In this document: piece by piece, positions 24,301 to 36,000 of the stretch
How the letters are laid out: every line of letters starts with the position of its first letter
How positions within the stretch are numbered: position 1 is the first letter of the stretch
Source: Takakia lepidozioides
Taxonomy: Eukaryota > Streptophyta > Takakiopsida > Takakiales > Takakiaceae
Direction of reading: 5' to 3'
Assembly (NCBI GenBank): GCA_030704615.1
Contig: CM060731.1
Location: 78,784,756-78,848,755, forward strand
Length of the DNA: 64,000 bases
The notes under the pieces: generated by a model
Told to the model about the DNA's origin: nothing
The model's database searches: none
Seen by the model: the letters and a program-made list of their open reading frames with translations, nothing else
Position numbers and translations under genes: made by a program

Positions 24301-25626
24301 AGAAGCATTCTCAAAACCGGTAAAGTCGGGCGTCACACGCTTAACTTATACAATAACGGCTACAGTATTTGCACAGACAACTACTGCTGCAGGACTTAGT
24401 TCTCCTGACAGTGGCACAGTGATGTGCTCGTCATACGGCTCTACGTCTTCACATCGAGTACTTTCTCTGTCCTCCACGCACCAGCATTGTTTTCTACCTC
24501 TCTTTGCCTCCGCACCAGTATCCCTGGTTGCTCTGGTTGCTACAATTACCTAGTGTAGACGGCGTCATCTTTGCAACCGAATCCAGGACCGATCAAACAT
24601 AGTATTTTTTGGATAACTAACACACCTCAGCAATCGTGCGGTGGCTGCAGAAGTCATCTAATACATACTCCCATACCCCAGCGATCCCTTATTAGTGAAC
24701 CGAAACGGCTGGAGAGTTTTACCTCACGGGCTCGCCCAAAGGCCGCTTATAGGGCAGAATCGGCCAAACCCGGCCCGTTCTCTAGTACGTTAATGTGCTG
24801 GAGACTTGAATTCCCGTAATGAAACCCCCCTCTAACCTTCACTCCATCCAGCAAGACAATGCTCACCTATACGCGGCTGCCTCGCTGGCCCAGCCCGAGC
24901 GCAACTCCATCCAACAGCAGGCGCGAGGAAGGAGCCCGCAGACCGTATATACCTATACAAAGCCATGATCGTGGTGTACTATTAATTTTATGCCCCTCAA
25001 AGATTCCTAGAAGATTCTTTTTTCATCCATCCGGTGACCCGGATCCCGAGGACGTGACAACCGGGCGCGCCTCAAGCGGCTCAGATCAACGCTGCCAAGG
25101 TCGGTTCACCCGTCAGACGGCCGGGCCCCGATTCCCGGGCACCAATGACTTTTGTAAACCCGCGGCGGAATAATCCAGCTCTGTAGGATAGATAAAGTTA
25201 TTTTAAACTCTGTTCATCCGTGATGGTTAGTTGTTCGTTACATCCATGGCGCGCGGGTACCGGTGGGCGAGGAGCAGGGATAGGGGAGCGGATCACACGA
25301 CCGTTGGCGTGAATGTGCGGGCCTCGGTTGCGGGCGGGCGAAGCAGCGAGGAAGGGCACAGCGAGCGGGAGGGCGGAGGAGAGGGAGCGAGCGAGGAGAT
25401 GAAGAGTGAGCGTATGGCGAGGGAGGCATGCCAACGTCGTGCGTGGAGCCCGTACTTACACCGACCGGAACTTGTCAGGAAAAAGCCTGCGAGGAGGTGC
25501 GAGGCGGAACACCCTGGGGCCTCGATAGGGGCGTTGGAGCATTGGTAGCCAGTGCTATAAGTACCAATCGTGCATTGCTTTGTCCTGGTTGAGGAGAGAT
25601 TTGGAAGGGTGTAAGTGGGAGCCAGT
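21366..25626. other. 4.2 kb without a recognisable gene
   Basis: I read both strands and found no supported gene. Items seen: a (GA)-rich stretch near 21700; three tandem copies of GTCCCAGCGGC at 23205-23240; a short hairpin ACGTAGCT-agta-AGCTACGT near 23489; and a G run near 23570. The longest open frames (about 120 codons near 24191) have no family resemblance and sit in compositionally mixed sequence. The right end may contain the promoter of the calmodulin-like gene. Confidence 0.4.
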
Positions 25627-25994
25627 GCATGTCTGTGAAGCCAGTAGAGGAAAGGAGAGTGTATAGCGGCGGTGTGTAAGAAGAGTGCATCGTTACTGTG
25701 AAGGAGCGGCTGTGGCTTGTTTGAAGGCAATGTCACTGTTGTAGTATCAAGACTTTCAGTCTCTGCGACCGTGAGTGGCAGATCTTGCAATATTATTGTG
25801 TTGTAAAGCAGACGCATGTCTGTGAAGCCAGTAGAGGAAAGGACAGTGTGTAGCGGCGCTGTGTAAGAAGAGTGCATCGTTGCTGTGAAGGAGCGGCTGT
25901 GGCTTGTGTGCAGGCAATGTCACTGTTGTAGCATCAAGAGTTTCAGTATCACCGTGAGTGGCAGATCTTGCAATAATATTGTGTTGTAAAGCAG
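25627..25994. repeat. Tandem duplication of a 187-bp unit upstream of the calmodulin-like gene
   Basis: Two head-to-tail copies, 25627-25813 and 25814-25994, both starting GCATGTCTGTGAAGCCAGTA and ending near TGTTGTAAAGCAG. Differences are few, plus one short deletion in copy two around the phrase following TTTCAGT. The array lies 410 bp upstream of the start codon, so it is in the promoter or 5' leader. Confidence 0.85.
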
Positions 25995-26403
25995 AAAGGG
26001 AGGACGTTCGACGAGCCTCGTGTCGTGGTGTCAACGCATTACGGCGATCAGATTTCTCCTGTTCTGTGAAGAGCAGTCAAAGAGGATTGGTTTCTTGCTT
26101 ATCTATTCAGGCCGGTTACGTTTCTGGAGGGGAGCTAACCCGTTACTGTTCATGGTTGCACGAAGTCTTTGTCTTTAGTTGAGACTCGGAAGTGTACGGA
26201 GAAATACCGGTCTGTTGGATGTGCTGAGTTTCTATTGCATGTCGCGGGCGTCGAGGTGGTTCTTCCTAATGGCGAACTTCCGAATCTGGCCTTAAGCAGC
26301 ACTGGTGACAGAAGGCCGGCAGAAAAAAGCTCCTTACGGTACTTGTGGAAATCTTCCAGTTGTGAGCCTAATACTCATTGCGAAGTTTAAAGAGTGGGAA
26401 AAC

Positions 26404-27174
26404 ATGAGGCTTCAAAAGTTCTTCCAAAGCAGAAAGTCTCAGTCCCCCTCTCAGTCCCCCTCACTTGACTCATCCTCTCTGTCCTCTCATGAGTCGTCGA
26501 TGTCATCATCCTCCTCCACACGCTCACAACCGGAAAGGAGTTTGGAGTCCGGAAAGAATAACTCCCACAACCGGAAGATGTTTCCTCTGTTCTCGAGGAA
26601 AGCCAGTTCCCTCTCTAAGCAGGCATCGGACTCCTCCCTACTGGTGAATACTTCATTCAAGACAGAGGGTTCGTCATTCAAGTCCGAAATCCAGCAACAA
26701 CCGGACTTTGTGCCATCATCAGCAGAGCTGGCGGAGGCTTTCAGATACTTCGACGCCAATGGGGATGGGAAGATCTCAGCAACCGAGCTTGGCTCTGTCC
26801 TTCGTTCTCTGGGGGATAATCCTTCTGACAAGGAGCTTGAGAGGATGGTGGAGGAAGTGGATGCCGATGGTGATGGGTTCATCGACCTGCAGGAGTTCAT
26901 TAACCTCAATACTATGGCCTTGGGATCGACTGAAGGTGTGGACGGAGAGAACACGTGTGAAGATGTGATGAAGGCTGCCTTCCACATGTTCGATATCGAC
27001 AGGAACGGTTTCATTTCGGCAGACGAACTTCATCGCGTCATGCTCGGCTTGGGTGACAAAAGCCTAACAATGGAAGAGTGTCGCTGTATGATAAAGTCCT
27101 TCGACAAGGATGGTGACGGCTTCGTCAATTTCGAAGAATTTCAATGGATGATGAGTGGCAATTGTGTTTGCTAG
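26404..27174 (+). CDS. Calmodulin-like protein (CML) with four EF-hands and a Ser-rich N-terminal extension
   Basis: A Ca2+ sensor of 256 aa in a single exon. ATG at 26404 is the first in frame (MRLQKFFQ). Residues 1-110 are a Ser-rich, probably disordered extension (SQSPSQSPSLDSSS and similar) with basic patches. Four canonical EF loops follow: DANGDGKISATE, DADGDGFIDLQE, DIDRNGFISADE and DKDGDGFVNFEE. All have Asp at position 1 and Glu at position 12, so all four should bind Ca2+. The order is two EF pairs with a linker of about 20 residues. The protein ends CVC, which could allow lipidation, though this is not a standard CaaX box. It resembles plant CMLs of the CML35/36 type. A short upstream in-frame extension lacks an ATG. 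Confidence 0.93.
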   Translation: MRLQKFFQSRKSQSPSQSPSLDSSSLSSHESSMSSSSSTRSQPERSLESGKNNSHNRKMFPLFSRKASSLSKQASDSSLLVNTSFKTEGSSFKSEIQQQPDFVPSSAELAEAFRYFDANGDGKISATELGSVLRSLGDNPSDKELERMVEEVDADGDGFIDLQEFINLNTMALGSTEGVDGENTCEDVMKAAFHMFDIDRNGFISADELHRVMLGLGDKSLTMEECRCMIKSFDKDGDGFVNFEEFQWMMSGNCVC

Positions 27175-28080
27175 AGGTTGTGATTAGGGATGGCAATGAT
27201 GGGCAGATTTCAATTCGGGGTTGCTGAGGGTGGAGAGATGATCTGAGATTTAGTATACCAATAAGAGGATAGTAAAAGCTTACTGCATGATCAATAGCAT
27301 TGCCCCTCTTCAATTTTTTGAGTTCGTTTAGTGAGGAGTTACCTGAAGGTGAACAGATTGGTTTCTTGGCAGAGATACAGAGAGGAAGTCTTTGGAAAGT
27401 CACCTTAAGCTTGATTGATAGTGTACGAGATGATGATGGAACTTGGAACTGTTTACTAGCATGTAAATGTGGTCAGGTTGCCTGGTTTTCTTTCCCGCCT
27501 TTTGTGTCAGGGAGGAAAGTTGCTGTCAGATTAGACAGCCTTGGCGTGTACACTACTCAGGTTAAATCATGCTGTTGTTCAAGTGAAGAAAGGTCCATGG
27601 ACCTTTCTGACACCAGCCAGCTTTTCACTAATCAATGATCAGCTCCCTTTGTCTCCGTCTGTCTTCCACTGTGGCTCTGTATGGACTTCTCCGCTTATCT
27701 GTGAATGCACGATATAAGTTTCTAAGGACTCTTTAAATATCTCTCACTCAATGTGTCCAATTATATGCTTTGGCACCGTGCAAACACATAATTTTGGTTT
27801 GTAAATGATAGATTTGGCTGTCAATTCATTGCGTATATCAATTTGTGTGCTTGTTTTGAGCTGTGCTTGGTCTGTACAGCTATCCTTATGTCAAGATAGG
27901 ACTATTGTCAGAAGAGCTGTGACCCTTCAGCTCTAGCCGAGGCAGTACTATTGAGGATCATTGTGCCTGTCAGGTGTGTATCCTTCAGACTATGTGGCAC
28001 CAAGCACCCGGCCAAGTTTTCTGCACTTCTCTTTGCTTCTGTTTCTGTTCTCTGTTCCTTGGGCCTTGCGAAGCACTTGA
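27175..28080. other. 3' flank of the CML gene
   Basis: This is presumably the 3' UTR and intergenic sequence. A perfect 22-bp palindrome is centred on 27597/27598 (half-site AGAAAGGTCCA). No gene is recognised. Confidence 0.35.
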
Positions 28081-28450
28081 TACATTTTCATTCAAGTACC
28101 ATTTCATTTCATTTCCTTTCTTTTCTTTCTCCCTCAAAAGATCTTTCTTTCAGCTTGCACCGTGCGCACCCAGGAAATTGAAACTGAAGAACACTTCGTC
28201 TTTTATTCCTCTCTATATTTTGAGGTCTGTGAGGGATTCCACTGAATATTTTGTGAACTCAATCTCTCACTGAAGTCTTCCACTATGATGATCAGAAATG
28301 CTTGGCAGTTACCTGCACTGAGGCCTTGACCCTTAGACAATCCCTTGAACAATAGTTGCTTATTTTTGGCTCTGGTTTTGTTTACTCTCTCTTGTTTTTC
28401 CATCAGCTCTTTGAGCTTTCCGCAGATGTGACGTGTCATTTCATCTCATT
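28081..28450 (+). mobile_element. LINE 3' fragment, plus strand
   Basis: The plus strand reads IETEEHFVFYSSLYFE and then [15 protein letters not shown], ending near LRQSLEQ and a stop. CTCTTTGAGCTTTCCGCAG and a TCATTTCATC-type tail follow. This is the same family as the copies at 5020-5665 and 33030-34130, in opposite orientation. An ATTTCATTTC tract at about 28103 may be the tail of another copy. Confidence 0.7.
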
Positions 28451-28539
28451 CGCGAAGAGGTATTCTTGCTCCTCCGTGATGATAGAATCTTGCAGCCTGA
28501 TTACCTGTCCGCAGCTGTTCTCCTTCTGGTAGGTGGGAC

Positions 28540-28880
28540 TACCTACAGTGCGAGGAATGCCTGTGCCCAGCTTGCGCCATGAATAATAGTAGGGAAATGG
28601 CAGGTGAAGAACATTTCTTAGTTCACTGTTCTTTATACTAAGACTTTCGGAAGATAATATTCTGTTCCAAGATAGCCAAAGGTGTCCCATTGTGAGGGTT
28701 GGAAATGTGCAGCAGCATATCTGCATGAGGTGTTGACTCTTAGACAGTCCCTTGATCAATAGTTATTTTTGGGCTGCTTGTGGGGGACCTAACTCTTTCT
28801 TGTTTCACTCTTCCCTGTCCCATAAGCTCTTTGAGCTTCCCCTTGAGGTTATGAAGTAGCATTTCACTTCTCAAAGCTCA
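28540..28880 (+). mobile_element. Second LINE 3' fragment, plus strand
   Basis: It carries the diverged EEHFL Cys-rich region, then the LRQSLDQ stop and CCCATAAGCTCTTTGAGC, ending in GTAGCATTTCACTTC. It stands head-to-tail with the copy at 28081-28450 and is more diverged, with a disrupted reading frame. Confidence 0.6.
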
Positions 28881-30004
28881 GCTACATCTCTTCCAGGGAT
28901 ACCATTTTGGAATGGCTTCTGCTTCCATTTGAGTAAATCTCCTGTGCAGATCTGGATAAAAGTTATTCAATTTGAGGTCCACCTCTGCTGTCTAGAAATC
29001 CACGGGGCTGCAAGGTCTTTACTCTCTCGTTTTGTACTAGAATGCTGCTCCTTCTTTGGTCATATTCACGCCGACCTCTGTCCCCATGTTACAGTGCCAT
29101 GGATAGAGCTACCACCAAAGACAGTACTATCAAAAGTAAGTTACTCTTTTACGGCGTTGACATTCTCTTCAGCATATTTGAGCATAGATATTGCATCTGT
29201 CTTTTCAACAATGTTGAAGTTACAAAAGTAGATAGATTGCTTCTCCTGCATCTCTCTGTGCAACAAGATCTGACCAAACAGTGTGAAGACAGGGGAGGAG
29301 GAGAAGGTTTCTGTCCAAAAGAACCCACAGTGAACCTTTGCACAATAATACTCAGCACTCACTAGAGAGTTTTGGAATACTTCAAAACCCGCACTCCATG
29401 CTATTCTGTTATTGAGCAGAAGTGTTCTGTCTGAATGACGCAATTATGTCAACCATACATAACCACCCAGGGCCTTCTTGCATAATGTCTCTTTTATATG
29501 TGATATTATCATACATGGAAAGTATCTCTGCCCAGAAATACTAACCCTCTTTGTCAACATAACACCCTCACCTACTTCATTATTATATGACATTATCATA
29601 CATTCAGATTTCGGAGAGTATCTGTGCCCAGAAATACTATACACTAGAACTCTCAATGTCTTCAACGCAATAACCTTCCCTACTTTTGAGAGGGAAAAGC
29701 ACCCCTTCGGTGTTGCTTACCTGAGAAACAGGTAGGATGATGAAATTTCCACTGCTTGATATGCGCAAGAATTTCCCCCGTTCGGAAGCAGATTTTTCCC
29801 GAAACTGGTATGCAGCTGTTAGTTTCATGTAATTCTGGTAGCAGGTGAAGCTGCTGGAGAGGACGAGCTTGTAGAGGAATGAATGCCTAACGATCTAGCT
29901 CTCCGCATATTATGCTGTTTTGCACTGCAAAATCTGATCCCTGTCTATCTGGTTTTTTAACAACGGGTCCCATGCTAGCCAGATCAAGGCTCACTCTACT
30001 GTCC
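28881..30004. other. Intergenic, with a tandem-like repeat
   Basis: Downstream of the receptor kinase stop codon. Two diverged copies of a block with the core ATTATCATACAT and GCCCAGAAATACTA lie near 29500-29550 and 29588-29640. No gene is recognised. Confidence 0.35.
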
Positions 30005-33000
30005 TCATCTTCCTCCTAGATGTGCAATGCTCTCTTTCAAGAGTTCGGCCCCTAGTATATTTTCTGATGACACCTGATCACAAGATGATGGGCCTGATGG
30101 TGGGAACTGTAGTGGATTTGCTACAGGAATTGGCAAGTCAGTATATGCGACATCCAAAGAAGAGAACCCGGGCATTCGAGCTATATCCTCGAGGTCCTGC
30201 AACACCTCTGCTATGGTTGGACGTGCCTCTGGATCACAGTCACAACACCTAATTGCCAGATTTGCAAATTCCTCCAATGCTGTGGGTGGATAGGAGCCCA
30301 TGCAAGGGTCAATGATATCTCGCAGCCTTCCTGCAGTATGTGCCAGGCATACCTGAACAAGAAAATGATATGTGCAAGCATAAGCGGGAGAATATACTCA
30401 TCACTTGAAAGCTGTGAACTTTTGGCTGCAACAGAGACTTGACACAACCGTGCACACAATCTAAGACTCACGGAGCGGGGCCTATGTTTCTACCCACCAT
30501 ATAGGGAGACTTGGTTTGAAATTGCCATTGTGTACATACTCATGACCATCTCGTTACGAGGATTGCACCATGCTCCATGGGGTGGTGTGGACGTGTCCTT
30601 TGCCTCTTAAGGTTGATTGAGGGTGCTTCAGCTTTAATATGCTGGAAGTGCAGAGATGGAAATTGTACAATCACAGGTGTCTTAAGAGTAATTGGTGTGT
30701 GCAATGGGCCCCTTCTATTCCATGCAGAGAAGTAAGTGGATGTTCTAGCTATGACAGCTCTGTATACCCATTCCAAGCATCCGCTGAGTGGCTTCCACAT
30801 CTCAAATTCACCCACCTGGTCATTTGTTTCTGGTATAGAAAAACATTGAGAAAGGGTCTCATGTATCATACCTCTCTTGTAAGGTTCTTCCCTCGATGGA
30901 TGGCATGTAAGCCAGTTAGAAGTTCCATCAACACAACCCCGAAGCTGTAAACATCACTCTTGTCGGTCAATTTTAGTGTGAGAAAGTACTCCGGGTCTAG
31001 GTATCCCTGCAGCGCGATATCACACACTCTTTTGTTGGAACCAGTTAAAGCAGTGGAGAATAATTCTAGATGAGACTGGCACATGGCTTAACACATGCCA
31101 TGAGCATAGAAATTTCCCAGCTTGTGCCATGCAAAAAGTGGAGAAGCAAGAACGCGGTATGTTTCAACAAAGGAAAGATGAGAACAAAGAATACAGACAG
31201 ACACTTACAGGAGTACCCTTCACCACTGTTGAGATGTGCTTGGCAACACCACCACACGGGCTGGCTATCGGTGCAAGTCTTGACAGACCAAAATCTGCAA
31301 CCTTGGCATTGAAATGCTCGTCCAGCAGGATGTTGGTTGGCTTTATGTCGCGATGAAAGATTGGTGGGTTTGCATCTGCGTGGAGATAGTGGATTCCTCG
31401 AGCAGTTGCCAGAGCAATCCGCAGTCGCGTCTCAAAGGGCAGTGTCTCCGTTGCTGTCAGTCATCAAATCAAGGTAAAATTCATATCCTTACCAGTAGTC
31501 TGGGAGCAATTGTGCCATTTCTCAAAAGATGGAGACGACACAGCTATATGGGCCAACAGCATATCCCAAGCATAGCACGACTAGGCAATCTAATTGCAGT
31601 TACCCAATGAGGAGCAAGCACCAAATACTATCAGTTAGAATCTTACGAATTAGATGATCCCTTAGAGTTCCTCCTGTCATAAACTCATACACCAGCATCT
31701 GCACACCATCCCGACACATCAAAGAGAGGCATGGTAGGCACCAGGTGCACGCATGCTTGGTGCATTTCTGAACACCGCTCATGGCTGGCTAGCTCAAATT
31801 CAGGCCACCATCAGGTTACAGGCTTCTCACGTTCGCTCTTTTCTGCTCTTGTAGTCTCGCTTTAGTCCAGAACCAATTCATGTCCTTCTGCATGCCCTCT
31901 CTTTCCTAAAATGGGCTGGTTCAGTGTGAATTTCTAGCGTATGTGTACAGAGAGAGATAAAAAAAGTACTTATAAGACGTTGTTTGCTGCAGCCTTGTGG
32001 CCATAGGCCCGCGCCCAGTTTGGACAGAACAAGAGATAACAAACAGTACCTTTGTGGGGGACTTACGTAGGTATTGGTACTTACCTTGATATAAACAGTT
32101 AGTTCGGGCTTGCCAGAAAGCCCTTCATGAGTCTGCTGTGTGAGAGCTGCCCAGCAAGGAAGACCTCAACAGGGCCAGGCGTTTAGGCTTAGCCTTGAGA
32201 TTTTGAAAGTTGGGACTATGTTCTTGATTGTCCTGAAGAGGGTCACTCTCTGATGAGAATATCCCAGACATTCCACCTGCACTTTGGGCATTGACATCGC
32301 TCTTTCCTCTCTGCATCTGTTTTATGTTCGAAGGAAGACTCCCTGCCCAAGTTTAAATTTCAGTCTAGTGCCAAGGGTAGGTAGGACCTTCCTTTGTCAC
32401 AAACTGGAAACAAGTTCAGGGAAGTTCTATGCCTAACTTCGTTTTGTTCGGACATTTTTCGTGCTTCCGACATGGCCTTGGAAACTTCAGCCTTGAAGTC
32501 AGCTTCATCTAGTAGGATCAGTTCTTCCTGCTTAATGTTCAGGTACTTTGAAAGCCTACTCTACCCTTTTCTGCCAGCACTTAGCCTGTTTAACAGGACA
32601 ATCTTGCTTTTAAGAAATAGAGTCGATCAACTTAGGGTATCTGGTATTAGCGATTCTACTGACCTTGAACTCATCATGTCAAGAGCTCAAGGGTGGTACG
32701 CCAACCTCGCCATGAACAGCCACGTTAGCTGTTCTAGAGCAAGCTGACATGCTCTCTTTGAGCACCAAAAGCTCAGAATGGATTCTTAAGTCTTAGCATG
32801 GTTGGAGTTGCCATCCTACACGGCCGATGTGTACTCCAATATAGGCCTAATAATGTTGCAAAGTATGGTCCTTTTAACTTCAAATTAATCCCTCTGCAGT
32901 GGAAAAATTGAGTTCCGTCCACCACATGCTGGATGGCCAGACAGCCCAAAGAGAGAAAAAATCGAAAAATAGTTCTGGAAATCGCTAGTCCTGAATCCCC

Positions 33001-36000
33001 ATGTTGTAAGTTTCTTTAGAAAAAAGGAAAGAGGAAATGAAATGAATTGAAATGGTGCTTTATAATGTCCGCGGAAAGCTCATAGAGCTAGAGGACAAAA
33101 TGAAAAAAAACGTGAAAGGAAACAAAACCAGAGCCAAGAATAAAAACTATGGCTCGAGTGATTGTCTAAGGGTGAAGGCCTCGTGCAGGTAAGCTGCCAA
33201 ACATTTCTGATCCTCATAGTGGAAGACTTCAGTGAGAGATTGGGTTCCGCGGAATAGACAGTGGAATCTCCCACGAATCTCATAGTATAGAGGGCAATAG
33301 AAGAAGTGTTCTTCAGTTTCAATTTCCCGGTTGTGCCCTATGCAAGCTGGACATAGGCGGTCCTCCCGTTGCAGGTTTCCCATCTGCCAGTCTCTATCTG
33401 TAGGTTGTGGGAGCCCACCCTGAACCGTCCCAATGCCCTCAGGAGGGAAGCAGATAAAGATGTCGAAAGGTAATTGGGCCTCAAGATTCTATCATCTCGG
33501 AGAACCAAGAATGTCTCTCGATAGAAATGGAGCTTTGTCGTGAGATCGGGTAGCTTTCAAGTTCTCTTGACATGTAGTTCCATAAGCTCCCTTCTAATGA
33601 GTCTGTTGCGATCCTGTTTGGATGTGATGTCCACCCCTTCTGGATTCACTGGTAATATTGAAACAATAGGGAGTCCATTGCGCTAAAAAAAACTGTCCAC
33701 ACGAGCTTACCAGCAGTGCTTGAAACCTGCAGTTTTGAGCCTAATAGATGTTGCGAGGCCTCTTGCCACGAGCCCCTTGGGTGGAAGGGCTTGTAACCTT
33801 TTAAGAAAAATTGTAAGCCTCGGTTTGCAGTGGCATGCATGCTAAATCTGCACCTAGGATGTGAGATGGAGTTGTGCCTCTGGCGCCAAGCATTGCTTGG
33901 AGAAAAGATGACTGCAAATGATTCCAGATTCTTTTCCCACCAGGAAACTGGGACACCAGGTGCCCAGAATTCACAACCATAAATGGCAGCCGGGGTGACA
34001 ACGCTGTCAAATAGCCACTTTTTGGTTGGGGGGTGGCGCAAATGTATCTGTTTGCATTTGGCCTGAAGGCGGATGGAGGTGCCCTATCCTTTGTCAATCT
34101 GTCCAGGGCAGAAAGAAAGCTATCCATTTTGTCTGCAGTGTACTGGACATAAATCTTTCACATACTGATATAAGGAGTATGTTACCTTGTAATGGGTGTC
34201 TTCTGGTATCTGAAAGAAACCAATAGTTGAGGCTTCACATCTAAGCTCTCATAGGAAAATCTTGATCAACTCTACAATGATAAGCTTCTTCAAAGAGAAT
34301 GGGGTGGTGGGACATCATCCAAAAGGAGGTCAAGTTTTGCTGAAGGTTTTCACATGCACATAAGCTGACTTTCAGTTCCCCAGAAATTGATTCAGATTAG
34401 ATTCAGCCCTATTTTGTGGATCAGCAACAAACGATGCATGCTTTGAGATGTTAAGGAGCAATGAAATGAAATGAAATGGTACTTTATAACGTCTGCGGAA
34501 AGCTCAAATAGCTTATGGGACAAAAGGGAGAAACCACAAAGAAGAGACAAAACCACAGCCAAAAGCAGAGAACCATGGAAAGAAGTGTTCACCTGCTCAT
34601 CTGCATCGTTACAATAGCCAATGAGGGAGACTAGGTTTTTGTGATGTACACGAGATAGAAATTCTATCTCTGTGTAGAATGATTGTGAACCTTGTACAGC
34701 TCCCTCATGAGCACGCTTGACAGCCACCACCTGCCCATCCTTCAGAGTCCCTTTATAGACCCTTCCATAGGCCCCTCCCCCAATCTCGTCACGGAATTGC
34801 TCTGTCGCGTCTGCCATTTCTGAAAATGTAAATGACTTCACTCCAGAAATCTTGCCCCCAACCAACATTTGGATTGCTCTTTTCCCTGGACCAAGTCACA
34901 GCATGAAACCTGCGTAAGACACTATGTAGAGTGCCAATCCTGACACTCTAGATCTGATGTACAAACATATGATTCTCCACACTCTTCTTGAAGAAGGGTG
35001 GGGGAGAGACTTACTCAATAGGTTGCGTTTATAGGGAGTGAGTAGCCACCCTTGTCTTCGTAAAATGAGTAGAAGGGATGTTGTAACAATCATGGCTGTG
35101 CCAACTACACAGGAAACTGCAATGCCTGCTACAACTCCTGCAGTCAAGCCTTTTGAGCCAGCTAGTTCACCTGTATGACCACATCAGTGCTTGTCAGTCA
35201 TGACGGCATCTTAGAATATCATAGCTATCCTCTACCTAGGAGAGGATAATCATAACACACTATGATCAGAGCTTTGATCAGGGTAAAATGATGATAGTAC
35301 CTGAATACCAAATAAGGAGTTCATATGCACCGTAATACAAGTACTGTGTGCTATCAGTGCTGTCTGCAAACATGAAGTTGGTGAGATAATTGAGCATCCT
35401 TTCAGCGTCAAATGGACTCCATGCAGTACCCACTGGAGGAAATAATTCGAGGGTCGTGTTAAGCCGGTGCCCAGGTTGCCAGCTCCAGTCTACTAGGCTC
35501 ACACCAGAATCATTTTTGAGGAACAGCATATCACTAATGAAGTCCGTGTAACTGTCAAGGTAGGACGAGTCCATATAGGGAAAGCTGGGGCTTTTGAGCT
35601 CAATGACGACAGTGATGGGCCTTGCACATCGACACTGGGAGGTGTTGGGCACGCTGACTTCTGGGTCCTGGCACAGAGGACACCCAGTATTATTGACCTT
35701 TGAGATATCGACTCCCGGTGCTGCTGGTGTGTTTGAAGTGATTGAAATGTTGCAATGTAGCTCACTGGATATTTCTGCTGAAATCACACTACACAATATT
35801 GTGTTCCCATACAACCTGAGCACCCAACCACCATGCTCACAGATCTCAGAGGAGAAGAAAAAGAAATTTTATAACGTCCACAGGAAGTAAATCCAGGGAT
35901 CTTCTGTGACAAGAGCAAGTTCCAATTCATAGCCTTGCATGAGTAAAACTACCGGACACAGCTATCTTAACTCATGCAAAATTGACTGGTCTCTTAATGA

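Noticed and set aside
24191-24553. 120-codon open frame, Ser/Thr/Ala-rich
   Set aside because: No motif, no homologous domain that I recognise, and no splice or promoter context.
26487-27014. 175-codon minus-strand frame
   Set aside because: It is the exact shadow of the calmodulin-like gene, whose EF-hands are unambiguous.
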